A stretch of 43,784 nucleotides of DNA from Corallochytrium limacisporum (GCA_002811645.1 PDIP01000061.1:1-43784); one strand, 5' to 3'; positions 19,743-29,639 are shown, numbered from the stretch's first letter. The notes: a model not told the origin generated them from the letters alone. Made by a program: numbers and translations.

Positions 19743-21470
19743 ATGACAGTTAAGTCAGGGAGCTCAACCCGAGGGTCGGGTTCGAAGCTGCCCGCTGTGC
19801 CAAAAGTTGCGTGCGAAATCTGCGGGCAGGACGTGACGCAGGCCGCGTATATTGAGTGCGCAGAATGCACTCGGACCGATAACGGAGATCGTTTGATTCT
19901 GTGTGCAAAATGCTTCGCAGATGGAGATGTGCCGAAAGACAATGAAGATATGTGGAATCACGCAGCAGATCACGACTACTATGTTCACGAATCGCCTCAC
20001 CGTCCCCTATTCTTAGGGTCTAGTTGGGGCGCGAGGGAAGAACAGTTGCTGATCGAAGGGCTACTGCGTTGCGGCTTCGGCAACTGGACCGCAGTGGCAG
20101 AATCGGTTGGTTCTCGGACAGCGACAGAGTGCGAGGACCACTATCTTAGTGTCTACATCTACGGGCCAGGAGCCGTGATTCCGCTCGGACGGAGCGCTCG
20201 TCGCCTTTCCAACGTCCTGACTGCTTCCAGGCTCAACGCTGAACGTGCGGTCGCAGACCATAGCCATGATAGTGTCTTTGCGACCCGACCAAGGCTCATC
20301 GGCAGCAAGGCACCAGCCGATGCGGGCTATATGCATAAACGCAAAGACTTTGAGGTTGAACCAGGGAACGCGGCGGAGTCTTTCATCAATGACACTGTTG
20401 TCCGGGTTTTGCGACGACCAGATGATGACTGTGAAGAAGAGAAGCCAGTGCCCAAAGGTACCAAGAAGAACAACAGCAAAAAGCAAGCTCTAAGCAAGAT
20501 CAACACAACTGGAACTCTACCAAAGTTAGTGGCAAATCTGCTGAATGACATGGCAACTATGGACAACGACGCACTCGAGGACTTGGACCCAGAAACAATT
20601 GCCAAGCTCGATGATGCTGTGTCCCTAGCAGCGCTGGAAGCTTACAATCGTGTGCGGGTGATGCGGCAGCGCCGTACCACGTTCACCATCCGACATGCTC
20701 TGGTCGACAACAGCGGCAAGAAAGCGCGCCACGTTCTAAAGAAGCACGGCATGCTCCCACCTACGCTCGGACCAGACGGACTACCGGAACAGGCGGATGA
20801 GAGTAAAGAGGAAAGTGATCAGAGTGTTGATGATGACGACGAGATGGGCATCACCGACGATGGCGTTCGGAACATCCTCAAGCCTGTCCGGCGCCTCATG
20901 GACGGCGACCGGTACCGTAGCCTGGCCAGAGGCATGAGCCGGGAACGGCAACTGCTCCGTGATCTCGACCGTTTGTCCACTAAAAGTCTGAAGAAGGGCG
21001 GCGCAAAGGGTCGTAAGAAAGGAGGTGACGTCACAGATGCCAACGACCCGTCGTCTGCGGCTGCCCTCGCTGCCGCTGCAGCGGCCGTGGCCGCCTTGAA
21101 TAGCAGCTCCGGGGGCGCGGTTCCGTCTTCGTCCACGACCGCCAATGGTGCGACGGCAACGATGAGCAATGACCCTGCAGATGCGCATCTCGGAATGATC
21201 TTGCAGAGTTACAATGGTACCGATCTCGAAAGCCTCCTGAGTACCAAGGAGCAACACCTCTGCTCTAAACTACATCTTCCGCCCCCGCAATACCTACAAG
21301 TCAAAGCCGCGTTCATAAAGGAGTCGAGCAAGCGTGGACAGCTCAGAATGACCCGCGCACAGAACCTGGCCCGTACATTGGACCGGCCAAGGATCCGGTC
21401 TCTGTACGAATTCTTTGCCAGTGTCGGCTGGATCTGTCCGACCGGAACAAAGCGCAAGATTCTGGCATGA
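19743..21470 (+). CDS. ADA2: Transcriptional adaptor ADA2 (SAGA-type histone acetyltransferase complex)
   Basis: ADA2 stimulates the GCN5 acetyltransferase within SAGA-like complexes. The 575-residue product begins with a ZZ zinc finger at about 24-75 (C24EIC27, then ECAEC, LCAKC and a His pair in NHAADHDYYVHE). A SANT domain follows at about 92-140 (SSWGAREEQLLIEGLLRCGF, NWTAVAESVGSRT, CEDHYLSVYI). The middle has a helical segment (ALEAYNRVRVMRQRRTTFTI) where ADA2 proteins contact partners. A basic, alanine-rich linker near 410-455 leads to a C-terminal SWIRM domain (about 495-575) ending in a LYEFFASVGWI helix. This domain order is specific to ADA2. The gene is intronless and convergent with the coiled-coil gene, 114 bp between stops. 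Confidence 0.93.
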   Translation: MTVKSGSSTRGSGSKLPAVPKVACEICGQDVTQAAYIECAECTRTDNGDRLILCAKCFADGDVPKDNEDMWNHAADHDYYVHESPHRPLFLGSSWGAREEQLLIEGLLRCGFGNWTAVAESVGSRTATECEDHYLSVYIYGPGAVIPLGRSARRLSNVLTASRLNAERAVADHSHDSVFATRPRLIGSKAPADAGYMHKRKDFEVEPGNAAESFINDTVVRVLRRPDDDCEEEKPVPKGTKKNNSKKQALSKINTTGTLPKLVANLLNDMATMDNDALEDLDPETIAKLDDAVSLAALEAYNRVRVMRQRRTTFTIRHALVDNSGKKARHVLKKHGMLPPTLGPDGLPEQADESKEESDQSVDDDDEMGITDDGVRNILKPVRRLMDGDRYRSLARGMSRERQLLRDLDRLSTKSLKKGGAKGRKKGGDVTDANDPSSAAALAAAAAAVAALNSSSGGAVPSSSTTANGATATMSNDPADAHLGMILQSYNGTDLESLLSTKEQHLCSKLHLPPPQYLQVKAAFIKESSKRGQLRMTRAQNLARTLDRPRIRSLYEFFASVGWICPTGTKRKILA

Positions 21471-21584
21471 TCAGGTAAATCGACCCCGGAAGCATATGTA
21501 TATAGGATACTCAATTCAAACGTAAATAAGTAGTAGAATGACTTAAATTTTATTCAACTAAGTAAATAAACTCATTAACCATGT

Positions 21585-23267
21585 TTAGAACTTCTTCAGC
21601 AGAGCCTTGGCTTTGTCATCATCCTCGTGCAATCCCAGAAGCCGACTCAGGGCTACGCGAATTACTGCCTTATCTTGCTCACGTAGGTCTTTGCGGTCCA
21701 GAGAAAGCATAAGCTCCCGGACGTGACCAATGGCGCTGTTCACATCTGCGTTGCATATCTTGCAGACTTGCTGCAGGCCACTGTTCGGCTGGCTCTCCCC
21801 AGAGGCTCCATTTCGGCCTACTAGAGCGGGATCCATATCCGGTGCCATGTCAAAGTGTATGAGAGCATACGCTTCAGGGTGGTGATCTTCCTCATGTCGC
21901 TCATGATCATGGTCACCGTCGTAGCCATCCTGGTCGGTGGGGTGTGACTTCTTCTTCCTTGACATGCTGTACCAATGCACGTTCTTGACTGCATGTTTAC
22001 CCTTTTGCCGCAGAAGCTGCATGACGAGCTGACGGTTCAGGCTGCTGCCTTCCACTTCGGCCCGTTCAACCGCAATCTTCTTCAAACGTATCTTGCGCAT
22101 TTCGTCCGGCAGGCCAGGAACTGACTGCTGAGAAAGCTCCAGCTGCTCTCCATCAAGCTGTATCTCTGCATCATCATGATCCACCGCATGGAGCGGCAGT
22201 CCAAGTGCCGCAGACCCCAAGTGCTGGCTCAGCATATCGGCTCGCTCCCGCTCTTTCTCCAGCATGCGCTGCATCCTTCTCTCCCGACGGTCATGCTTCT
22301 CGCGTAGCAGGCGCATTTCGTGTCTTGCATGGTGTAACGCTTCAAGCAGGAGCGTTGTGTCATCGATCGCCTGCATGGCGGTGATGTCCTGATCCGGCGT
22401 GTAGCCATCTGCGGAGGTGATGATGCCAACCTCCGGGACAAGGTCGGCCGCACCAGTAGACGTGGACGTGAATGGAGTGTCACGCTTCGACGCGGACGGA
22501 TCATCTGATATAGAGACACTGCTCGCATTGCTCAGGCGCTTGGCTTGCTGCTGTTTCTGCAACTGTTGTTCTTTTCCTGCGGTCTCTGGGTCGCCAGCGG
22601 CCAGTTCAACGGGGTCCTCGTCGTCGAGTTCCTCTTCGGTGCCAACATTCGCGTCGCCCATGCGCAGGCGGGCCATTTCGGCATGGAGAGCCTCCCGTTC
22701 AGCGAGTTCCAGTTCGAGTTGGTTGACAACAGTGCTGAAGGTACGGGAGATGACCGTAGATTGGTTTTTGGGTGCTTTGGTCGCGCCATCCACTCCCCCT
22801 TTGCTTTCCTTCCGATGATTTTGTTGAACTTCTGCAGACTTGCGCGGGCTTATGCTGAGCTGGAGTTCTAGTTCACGGATTCGTGCATTCAGAGCGTCCT
22901 GTTCGTCAGTGAGACCGTCAACCTCGGTCTCCAGCGCATAGATCGTCTGTTTCATAGCCCGCATCAGCTGGCGGTCTGTGCGCCGTTTGGCCCGCAGATC
23001 GCCAACGTGCTGCGCCTTCTGACGTCCCGATCCTGACGATGCTCCTGAACCGCCAATCTTAAACTTTCGTGGTGTCCCAATGGGTGAAGATGGTGGCGGT
23101 GTCCGGCTGTTGCGCTCGTGCACCCCACGAATCAGTCGCTTGTGCTCAAGCACGAGTTTCGACAGAGCTTGGCGGTAGCGGTGCAGCTCATCTTCGAGTT
23201 CAAGGATGTGTGCCTTGATCTCTGTCTCGGACTTTACATTGTTGACACCCCCTTCCGTTTCTGTCAT
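21585..23267 (-). CDS. Coiled-coil protein of unknown function
   Basis: The 560-residue product is not one I recognise. Heptad-rich segments lie at about 16-55 (EIKAHILELEDELHRYRQAL), 100-140, 175-205 and 305-345 (ARHEMRLLREKHDRRERRMQ), separated by disordered Ser/Thr/Gln-rich linkers. An acidic EEELDDEDP patch lies near 210. The C-terminal 60 residues look folded: QQVCKICNADVNSAIGHVRE, then helices ending in ALLKKF. CKIC is a single CxxC pair, so a full zinc finger is not evident. The central His-rich stretch (HDHERHEEDHH) near 450 could bind metal or be simple repeat. The long frame and normal codon use support a real gene. A structural or scaffolding role is possible but unproven. Confidence 0.75.
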   Translation of the reverse strand: MTETEGGVNNVKSETEIKAHILELEDELHRYRQALSKLVLEHKRLIRGVHERNSRTPPPSSPIGTPRKFKIGGSGASSGSGRQKAQHVGDLRAKRRTDRQLMRAMKQTIYALETEVDGLTDEQDALNARIRELELQLSISPRKSAEVQQNHRKESKGGVDGATKAPKNQSTVISRTFSTVVNQLELELAEREALHAEMARLRMGDANVGTEEELDDEDPVELAAGDPETAGKEQQLQKQQQAKRLSNASSVSISDDPSASKRDTPFTSTSTGAADLVPEVGIITSADGYTPDQDITAMQAIDDTTLLLEALHHARHEMRLLREKHDRRERRMQRMLEKERERADMLSQHLGSAALGLPLHAVDHDDAEIQLDGEQLELSQQSVPGLPDEMRKIRLKKIAVERAEVEGSSLNRQLVMQLLRQKGKHAVKNVHWYSMSRKKKSHPTDQDGYDGDHDHERHEEDHHPEAYALIHFDMAPDMDPALVGRNGASGESQPNSGLQQVCKICNADVNSAIGHVRELMLSLDRKDLREQDKAVIRVALSRLLGLHEDDDKAKALLKKF

Positions 23268-24408
23268 GGTCGTGGAGTAATCTAAATGCCCAGATTTTCT
23301 ATGTACAATACGAAATAAAACTTCTTACCAAGAACGCGTGACGTCGTCCGGTACATCTCAAAATGTCACCGTGTCATTCTTTAAAGGACAGCTTCATCAA
23401 ATGGACTGTCTCTTTCAAATTTTCTAATTATGAATTCAACCCTTAACACATGCGTGATGTAACAAGATCCTGTCCCTAAATAGGGTCTCCAGTCCATTCG
23501 AAAAGCACCTGTAGAGACGCCCACCTAGGACGAATACTGGCTCACAATTTTTTCTTTTCGTCCTTCTGTTATTACCACTCCGAAGGGCCGAGGGGGGTCG
23601 GTTTCTGCCCCCGCCCTTCCGCGGACTATGTGAAAAATCCTCTGGCCTGTGACTCAGTGCCAACCGTACCAAGCTCCGCGGCCCTCCCGAAGGGAACGGT
23701 GGTATCCCTCCCCCCTCCTCCGACACCGGAGATGGGCGGGTGGCTGGAGGAGCGGGCGGCAAAAGCCTCCTCCCCCGGGAGAAGGGGGGGGGGCAGACGA
23801 CAAAAAAAAAAAGTTCAGGCGAGGTGGTGGGCCCTGTGGTTTGAGTGGGCCGATTGGCAACAGCAGGTCAGGAGAGTAATGAGGCATTGAAAATTAAGAC
23901 GAGATTAAAGACCCGCACGCACACCGATGGGTTCTTGTGGACAGGTGAAAAGAAACTAAGGCCCCCGTCTCCAGCAGGACAGAGCACCTAACTTAATACC
24001 CCTGGTACCACCCTTGCCCCTATCCCGGCCCCCCCCCCTCCCCTCCACCGATCCTCTCTAGAACACATTCGAATTCTTGGGTCCTTCCCAACCAGTCTGA
24101 ATAACAACACTGCCCAAGAATTGTCTGCCCCACGGGCGGCCCCCCTGGGAGGGGGGAAGGGAAGGGAGCAAGGACCGTACGGACGGCATGGATATAGTAG
24201 GGGGCATGTGTTTGTTGTGAATCGCATTGGGAAGCGTTTTGGGTGGAACGCTTTGCAGTAGAAACACATAATGGGGATTCGATGGAGTTGCAGAACTATT
24301 CGTTGTCTGTAATTTACAGACTACTTCAAAGATGAGGGATCTTGGGTGTCTGGATTTGCTGACCGCGCTTTTTTATACCCTTGTTTTTGCAAAGCAGACG
24401 CACTTAAG
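23268..24408. other. Divergent promoter spacer with two GC-tract blocks
   Basis: The spacer lies between the coiled-coil and sulfurtransferase genes. GC-rich blocks at about 23580-23840 and 24010-24180 contain facing C and G runs, for example six C, TGGGA, six G at 24140-24156. A CArG-like CCTAAATAGG occurs at 23475-23484. No coding gene is supported. Confidence 0.5.
24371..24379 (+). promoter_or_regulatory. TATA-like site ahead of the sulfurtransferase
   Basis: TTTTATACC sits about 30-38 bp upstream of the ATG at 24409. If used, it would place the longer-form ATG at 24346 outside the transcript. Confidence 0.3.
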
Positions 24409-25452
24409 ATGTCCTCTTCGCAGCTTGCCGCACGGTGGCGTGGTACCTTTACCACCGCCCGAAGTCTCATGGAAAGACTGAAGGCCTCGCCAACATCTGC
24501 GGGAACGGTCCGGATCCTAGACTGTTCCTGGCACATGCCCAACAGCGGGCGCAACCCAGCACAAGAGTTTTCACAGAAACACATTCCTGGTGCCAGGTTC
24601 TTCGATCAGGACGTTGTTGCGGCACCATCTGCTGAAGCACAGCCACCGCATATGTTCCCGACACAGGATCAATTGAAAAGCGCTTTGAGCAGCCTAGGAG
24701 TCGACAATGACACAGAAATCGTTCTCTACGACACGGTTGGAATCTTTAGCACACCTCGGATGTGGTATCTGCTCAGGCGCTGCTACGGTTTTCCGGAGAG
24801 TCGTGTAAAGATCCTCAGCGGTGGCCTCCCCGCGTGGGAATCTGAGGGTGGCGAGACGGAGATTGGAGAGATATCACCTAGTACAACCAACAGCGGTACG
24901 ACGGGCTCACTACAGGTCAACGCGCTAGACCGATCAGCGGTCCGCACCTACTCGGACATTGCCGACTTCGCAAACCTCCACCTCCGGAACTTTCAGCACC
25001 GTGAAATGGCCGCAGGAGGCGCTGGTTCGGGCCCGGGGGGATACGGAGTGGCACAGGCTGGTGCTGTCCATCAACTCGTCGACGCGCGGGCAGCGGGACG
25101 GTTCATGGGCACCGCACCGGAGCCCAGGCCTGGGTTGCAAAGCGGGTCCGTGCCCGGCAGTGTGAACCTGCCTTTCAGCGACGTCCTGACGGTTTGCGGA
25201 GAGTCATCATTACAGTCCATCACGGAGAACCCAGAGGAATTACAGGAGAAATTCACGAACGTGGATGTGGACCTCCTTTCGCCCCTGACCGCGACTTGTG
25301 GCTCGGGCATGACTGCCTGTACTATAGCGCTGGCAGCCTACCTCGCGGGTGCGCCGCTGGACCGTGTGTCTGTCTTTGATGGGTCGTGGACAGAGTACGC
25401 TGGACGGCAGGGTGCACCAATTGTCATTAGGGCCGATCCGAAAACATCGTGA
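24409..25452 (+). CDS. MPST: 3-mercaptopyruvate/thiosulfate sulfurtransferase, two rhodanese domains
   Basis: This enzyme moves sulfur from 3-mercaptopyruvate or thiosulfate to thiol acceptors or cyanide. With this start it has 347 residues. The N-terminus (MSSSQLAARWRGTFTTARSL) is rich in Arg, Ser and Thr with no acidic residues, as in a mitochondrial targeting peptide. The first, non-catalytic rhodanese domain (about 35-155) has LDCSWHMPNSGRNP, HIPGARFFD, VLYDTVGIFSTPRMW and LSGGLPAWESEGG. The second (about 205-345) has the active-site loop CGSGMTA with C297, close to the CG(S/T)GVTA loop of this family, then VFDGSWTEY. An in-frame ATG at 24346 would add 21 residues, but a TATA-like site lies inside that extension. 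It is convergent with the glucuronokinase gene, 134 bp apart. Confidence 0.92.
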   Translation: MSSSQLAARWRGTFTTARSLMERLKASPTSAGTVRILDCSWHMPNSGRNPAQEFSQKHIPGARFFDQDVVAAPSAEAQPPHMFPTQDQLKSALSSLGVDNDTEIVLYDTVGIFSTPRMWYLLRRCYGFPESRVKILSGGLPAWESEGGETEIGEISPSTTNSGTTGSLQVNALDRSAVRTYSDIADFANLHLRNFQHREMAAGGAGSGPGGYGVAQAGAVHQLVDARAAGRFMGTAPEPRPGLQSGSVPGSVNLPFSDVLTVCGESSLQSITENPEELQEKFTNVDVDLLSPLTATCGSGMTACTIALAAYLAGAPLDRVSVFDGSWTEYAGRQGAPIVIRADPKTS

Positions 25453-25586
25453 AAAATTGTATAATTCCGGTACTGGTTACTAGAAGCAAATACTTTGTTT
25501 ATTCTTTTTGAATTTTGTTTATATTCCATGCGTGACGTTCCAGAACGTCAACGTTTAGGGCAAGGCTTTCTTATCGCACAGCGGGT

Positions 25587-27764
25587 TTATCGCGTAGCTG
25601 CCACCCCGTCATCTATTCCAAAAGTATAGTTGCGTCGCACAGAGCAGTCGATGCGCACCACCACAGCGCCAATCTGGCGCAGCCGTCGACGCAGTTCGCT
25701 CACCTTTGCGTCGTCAGAGCAGTAGCCCAGTATCGCACCGCCGGATCCTGGGTACTTGGCCGGAATGTCCAGCATTCGTGCCACGCGGATCATCGCCAAA
25801 TTCGCTGATCCGAGGACTGCCTCGCCATAGATCTTGGACCGCAGCGCAAAGTTCCGTTCCATCAGCCGCCCAAACTCGGAGTACCGCCGCTCAGACAAAG
25901 CCTGCTTTCCCTGGTGCGTCAGTTGAGCAAGTTCATGCATCACCGCGATCACGTTTTCGTCACCTTCTGCGAAGCGCTCCGCCACTGAGGAGTGTACCTG
26001 ACCGGATTCCATTGCGGTCTCATCAGCACCACTGACACCAACACCACCACTGCCGCCTTCAGCGCTGCTCTTCTCTCCGTTAACGTCTAGTTCCTGAGAA
26101 GAGGAAGACGCCTCCCGCGATAACTTCAGTGAAGAAGGTTGTTGTGTCAGCTCCGGTGAAGGGTAGTAGGCAATGAAGAAGGCGTTATGCCGGTTCTTTG
26201 GGTGATCCACGACCAATTCTTCGTTTAACAGACTCTCGTAGTAGCCAAATCCTTGTCGATTCACGATCTCAGCATTGAAATCCATCATGACCAGACCCTG
26301 ATACACCTGCGCAACCCGATCCTGCAGGCCGCACTGGATGCCTAGCTCGTCCATTTCCACGGAGCGAATCATGTTTGCCTGTATGGGCTTGGGCATCTGC
26401 ACCTCCGTCACACCGAAGAACTCCATTAGACAACGCCAGGTTGCCGTTATGATAGCACTGCTGCCGGCTAGACCCATCTGTCGCGGCACCTGCGTGTCGT
26501 AGCTAAGAGCAAAACCACAGCCTTCTTCCGAAGTGGACGCCAAAGGGATCTTCAAGGTCTTACAAGCCCGGTAGAAGACCTTGCAGGTGGCCTGCAGCAA
26601 GCGTAGGCCGTTATTGGCGTTGGTGGGTGACGCCGACCTCTTTCCAGTCTCGCCAGTCACGCTATCGCTACCGTTATCGTCTTTCTCCAGCCGGGATTGC
26701 TCTTCTTCCTCTTCGTCGCCCTCGGTAAGATCGTCAAGGTAGGCATGTATCCGGTGATCGTGGTGAGGATGTGCGATCAGATGCACACCGTGCGGCCGTG
26801 GGACTAGCAAGGCCTCGGCCCAGAACTGAGCAATGGTCATGGCCAAGGTCGCACCTCCGAACCCGTCGCTGGGGTTCCCCAGTAGTCCGACCCGAGCGTT
26901 GGCAGCGTGACGAATTGGGCGACGTTCAGTGAATGTCGCCGATGATGCTGATCCCCGAGTAGCCTGTACATGATCACAATACGTAGGTAGACTGTGCTCT
27001 TCGGCGTACCCGCCATGTTCCTTTACCAGGTCGTGAATGGTAGATTCAAAGATAAACGGATCGTCAGCGTCGATATCCAATTCTTTCGATCCCTGTCGCA
27101 CGCGGTCATCAATGTGTTCGAGCAATGTATCACCGATTGCAATCATGCAGATCGATCCATGGCATTTGCATTTTCCGACAATAACATCGTATGGTCCACA
27201 TTCGGTGAATGGCTTCAGCACCGGCATCGTATATGATGTGGGGTCAATGTCGGTGAAAGAATTGATGAGGATCACCGATTTAAAGTTTCCCACCGTTGAT
27301 CTCAGAGGACTTGAAGGTGATGACCGGTGACCACCAGCTCGCAGATAGCGGTGCACGACCAACGCGTCCCGAAGCGTTAGACCTGATCCCCTATACACGT
27401 CTGTATCACTCGGAACGTGCCAGTTGTAGTTGCAGCGCATGTTCCTCACTCGAATGCCTTTCTTGCTTGCCCAAGACTGTACCAGTGGTAGCGAGTGTAA
27501 ATCACTGACCACGTGAATGTTAATGTCGCTGGCCATCTTACGGGCCACAGAGAGCCAGTCGTCCGCAGACGCATTGTTACCATCTCTGCGCCTGTACAAC
27601 GGTCTCGGGCGGCACGGTATGCTGGATTCTGTCTGAAAATGCTCTCCATAGGGCTGAGGCCACGGATCGTTGACCACAAAGCTCACGTACTGTTGTAGCA
27701 CAGACCGCATGGTGCCAATACCTCTCTCACCTACCACTACCAACCCGAACAAATGGTAGGTCAC
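25587..27764 (-). CDS. GLCAK: Glucuronokinase with an extra N-terminal nucleotidyltransferase-like domain
   Basis: Residues from about 285 to 725 match plant glucuronokinase, a GHMP kinase that makes glucuronate 1-phosphate for UDP-glucuronate and cell-wall sugars. Signatures are RVGLLGNPSDGFGG (N297 in NPSD), HPHHDHRI, the ATP-loop region PRQMGLAGSSAI near 427-438, GIQCGLQDRVAQVYQGLVMM, and GSGGAILGYC near the end. Two acidic or Gly/Ser-rich insertions (about 345-385 and 545-600) lengthen it. Plant enzymes are about 360 residues. The extra 280 N-terminal residues include VVVGERGIGTMRSV, NIHVVSDLHSLPLVQSW and SVILINSFTDIDP, which suggest a degenerate sugar nucleotidyltransferase fold. That part is inference. 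An ATG 18 codons further in is a possible alternative start, but it would cut into the GIGTMR segment. Confidence 0.9.
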   Translation of the reverse strand: MTYHLFGLVVVGERGIGTMRSVLQQYVSFVVNDPWPQPYGEHFQTESSIPCRPRPLYRRRDGNNASADDWLSVARKMASDINIHVVSDLHSLPLVQSWASKKGIRVRNMRCNYNWHVPSDTDVYRGSGLTLRDALVVHRYLRAGGHRSSPSSPLRSTVGNFKSVILINSFTDIDPTSYTMPVLKPFTECGPYDVIVGKCKCHGSICMIAIGDTLLEHIDDRVRQGSKELDIDADDPFIFESTIHDLVKEHGGYAEEHSLPTYCDHVQATRGSASSATFTERRPIRHAANARVGLLGNPSDGFGGATLAMTIAQFWAEALLVPRPHGVHLIAHPHHDHRIHAYLDDLTEGDEEEEEQSRLEKDDNGSDSVTGETGKRSASPTNANNGLRLLQATCKVFYRACKTLKIPLASTSEEGCGFALSYDTQVPRQMGLAGSSAIITATWRCLMEFFGVTEVQMPKPIQANMIRSVEMDELGIQCGLQDRVAQVYQGLVMMDFNAEIVNRQGFGYYESLLNEELVVDHPKNRHNAFFIAYYPSPELTQQPSSLKLSREASSSSQELDVNGEKSSAEGGSGGVGVSGADETAMESGQVHSSVAERFAEGDENVIAVMHELAQLTHQGKQALSERRYSEFGRLMERNFALRSKIYGEAVLGSANLAMIRVARMLDIPAKYPGSGGAILGYCSDDAKVSELRRRLRQIGAVVVRIDCSVRRNYTFGIDDGVAATR

Positions 27765-28660
27765 GTTCTACTCCCACGAAGAGGTCCCGCAAATGCATGG
27801 AATCGATCTCCGACTGCGAGTACCTTTCGCAAAGACGCGTTGTAAACTCAAGCTTGGCAGTGGAAAAACGAAATGAAAAAAAGGAAAAAGAATCCTCAAC
27901 GCGTACCAGCAGTCAACTGCAAGGGGTGTCATTGTTATGGCTTGACCATGTAGCTCTCGTCCGTACCTACACCCGCCATTTCAGCGCCCTCCCACACCTT
28001 CAAGCACCAGGAATCTCCGAAAATCAAATCAAGATATATTCCAATATATTTGAATATTTTCAAACATATTTTATTGATCGAAATGGAGTCAGATGAAGCC
28101 AAAGATGATCAGTTCGCCCCTACGATTTTGGTTCCGGTGATCTGTTTGCACCATATTGCGTTATTATCTCCCCATTGGCAAGTGTCTGGATGGGTGCCAT
28201 TGAGCTCCTTCCGCAGGTAGAAATGCGGTGGGTTCCGGTCGTCGCTTTCCATGCCTGGTCTTTCGAAAGACCCAAAACTGTCTGGCAACCCAGGTCCTTT
28301 CAAATCCCCGCCCTTCGCCGTTTTCTGGTACACACACCCACACCCGCAAAAGATGCAGAGTTGTTGGGGTGCGTGTCGGCGCAAGCGGTTTCGCTGGTGA
28401 AACGCCTGGCTCATCAAACTGTGACACATCCACACCCCCATTGTTTGGCCATCTTAGGGGTCGTGTGGTATGTGTGCTTCCTACACCACGTCCCATCAGT
28501 TACTTGCCTTGCTACAGGAAGATGACCGTGTCGATGGGTTCGAAGACAGCGTATGATGTGTTGGCCGCGTCATTTATGCAACAGACACTCTCTGCGCAGT
28601 GAGTGTGGGGTACGAGAAAGTCGGAGGACGGGTGTTATCGTGTGTGTGTGTTTGTATAAG

Positions 28661-28677
28661 TATATATATATATATAT
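28661..28677. repeat. AT microsatellite
   Basis: Eight TA units bracketed by TG-rich DNA. Confidence 0.85.
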
Positions 28678-29172
28678 GGGTGTGTGAGAAAAGGAGTTTG
28701 CTTTCAGCAGAGCAGCAGCGGCAGTGGTAACACCACCTGTCTTACGACCACGTACTGATTCCGAATGCGTGACACATCTCACTTGCCCACCTCAACTATA
28801 GGGATCGGCGCCGACAGCATCGTTTCTTCTATACTCTCTTGTGTTCACAAGTCTTTATCAAGGCCAATGCACAATTCCGGTCCAAGGATGTGCGCCCCAG
28901 GGTGTGCGGAGTGGGCTCTGTTCGCAGAAGCCAGAAGGCAATTGCCTGCGCAACAAAAACAGGAGCAACCAAGACTGTGCGCAGCGAAAGGCCGGGAACC
29001 TGGCTGAGAAATTCCTTGGGCATACCGGCAAGCGCACAGCGGCAGCCACTCTGGTCTGCGTCGATTCCAACGCTACTGCCCCGACTCTTTCTTGTGCCGT
29101 AGCGCTGTCAAGAAAAAAAAATATTGTGAAAAAAACTTTCTGTTTTGCTGCGAATGGGTCGTTGGAGGAAGA

Positions 29173-29203
29173 CCTCCCCCCCGGGCCCCCCGGGGGGCGG
29201 GAG
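29173..29203. repeat. GC palindrome
   Basis: CCTCCCCCCCGGGC runs into CCCCCGGGGGGCGGGAGG, so the two arms are nearly perfect complements. A strong hairpin is expected. Confidence 0.7.
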
Positions 29204-29631
29204 GAGTGTTGGAGGAAGGCAGACCTAAACGCTGCGAGATACGACCCACTGGCACCCCAAAGTTTTTTAGTAGTACATTCGTTATGGAAACTATGGACCG
29301 TCGGAAGCGGACGGGGACTCCGTGTCCTTGCTGCTGTGTTGCGTGCGTGGCAAGGTCCAAAGATGGGCAAGAAGCCCCGGAGGGGGGGAAGGGAGAATTG
29401 CGGGGGGTTTCCGGAGGAGTGGTTTTGTTGGTGCCTGGTCAAAGGCTCACATCTGCCAGTCTTAGGTGTTCTTTTGGCACCACCACACACACCTGTCTTT
29501 CTTGCTTTCTGTTCCATTCGCTCTGGCGAAGGTCTTCGTGGTCTGTTGCAAGAGCATGGTCTTTCACGATTCCGCTTATCTGACCCGTCCAACGGATTCA
29601 ACGCAGGTGTCCCCACATCGCGCACTGGAGG

Positions 29632-29639
29632 TATATAAA
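29632..29639 (+). promoter_or_regulatory. TATA box of the first acyltransferase gene
   Basis: TATATAAA in the context GGAGGTATATAAACCGG, about 100 bp upstream of the start codon. It fits a short leader of about 70 nt. Confidence 0.7.

Larger units (their letters stand above)
27765..29627. other. Spacer upstream of glucuronokinase and the first acyltransferase
   Basis: AT-rich DNA at 28020-28080, a TG tract and an AT tract near 28640-28677, and a GC block at 29165-29400 with a strong C/G palindrome at 29173-29203. Long frames exist on both strands (for example 28841-29638 and its antisense), but their translations are low-complexity and unlike any family I know. No gene is supported. Confidence 0.5.

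Noticed and set aside
28841-29638. 265-codon frame and a 255-codon antisense frame
   Set aside because: Both run through the GC palindrome and poly-A tract with no recognisable motif, and they end at the TATA box of the acyltransferase gene.
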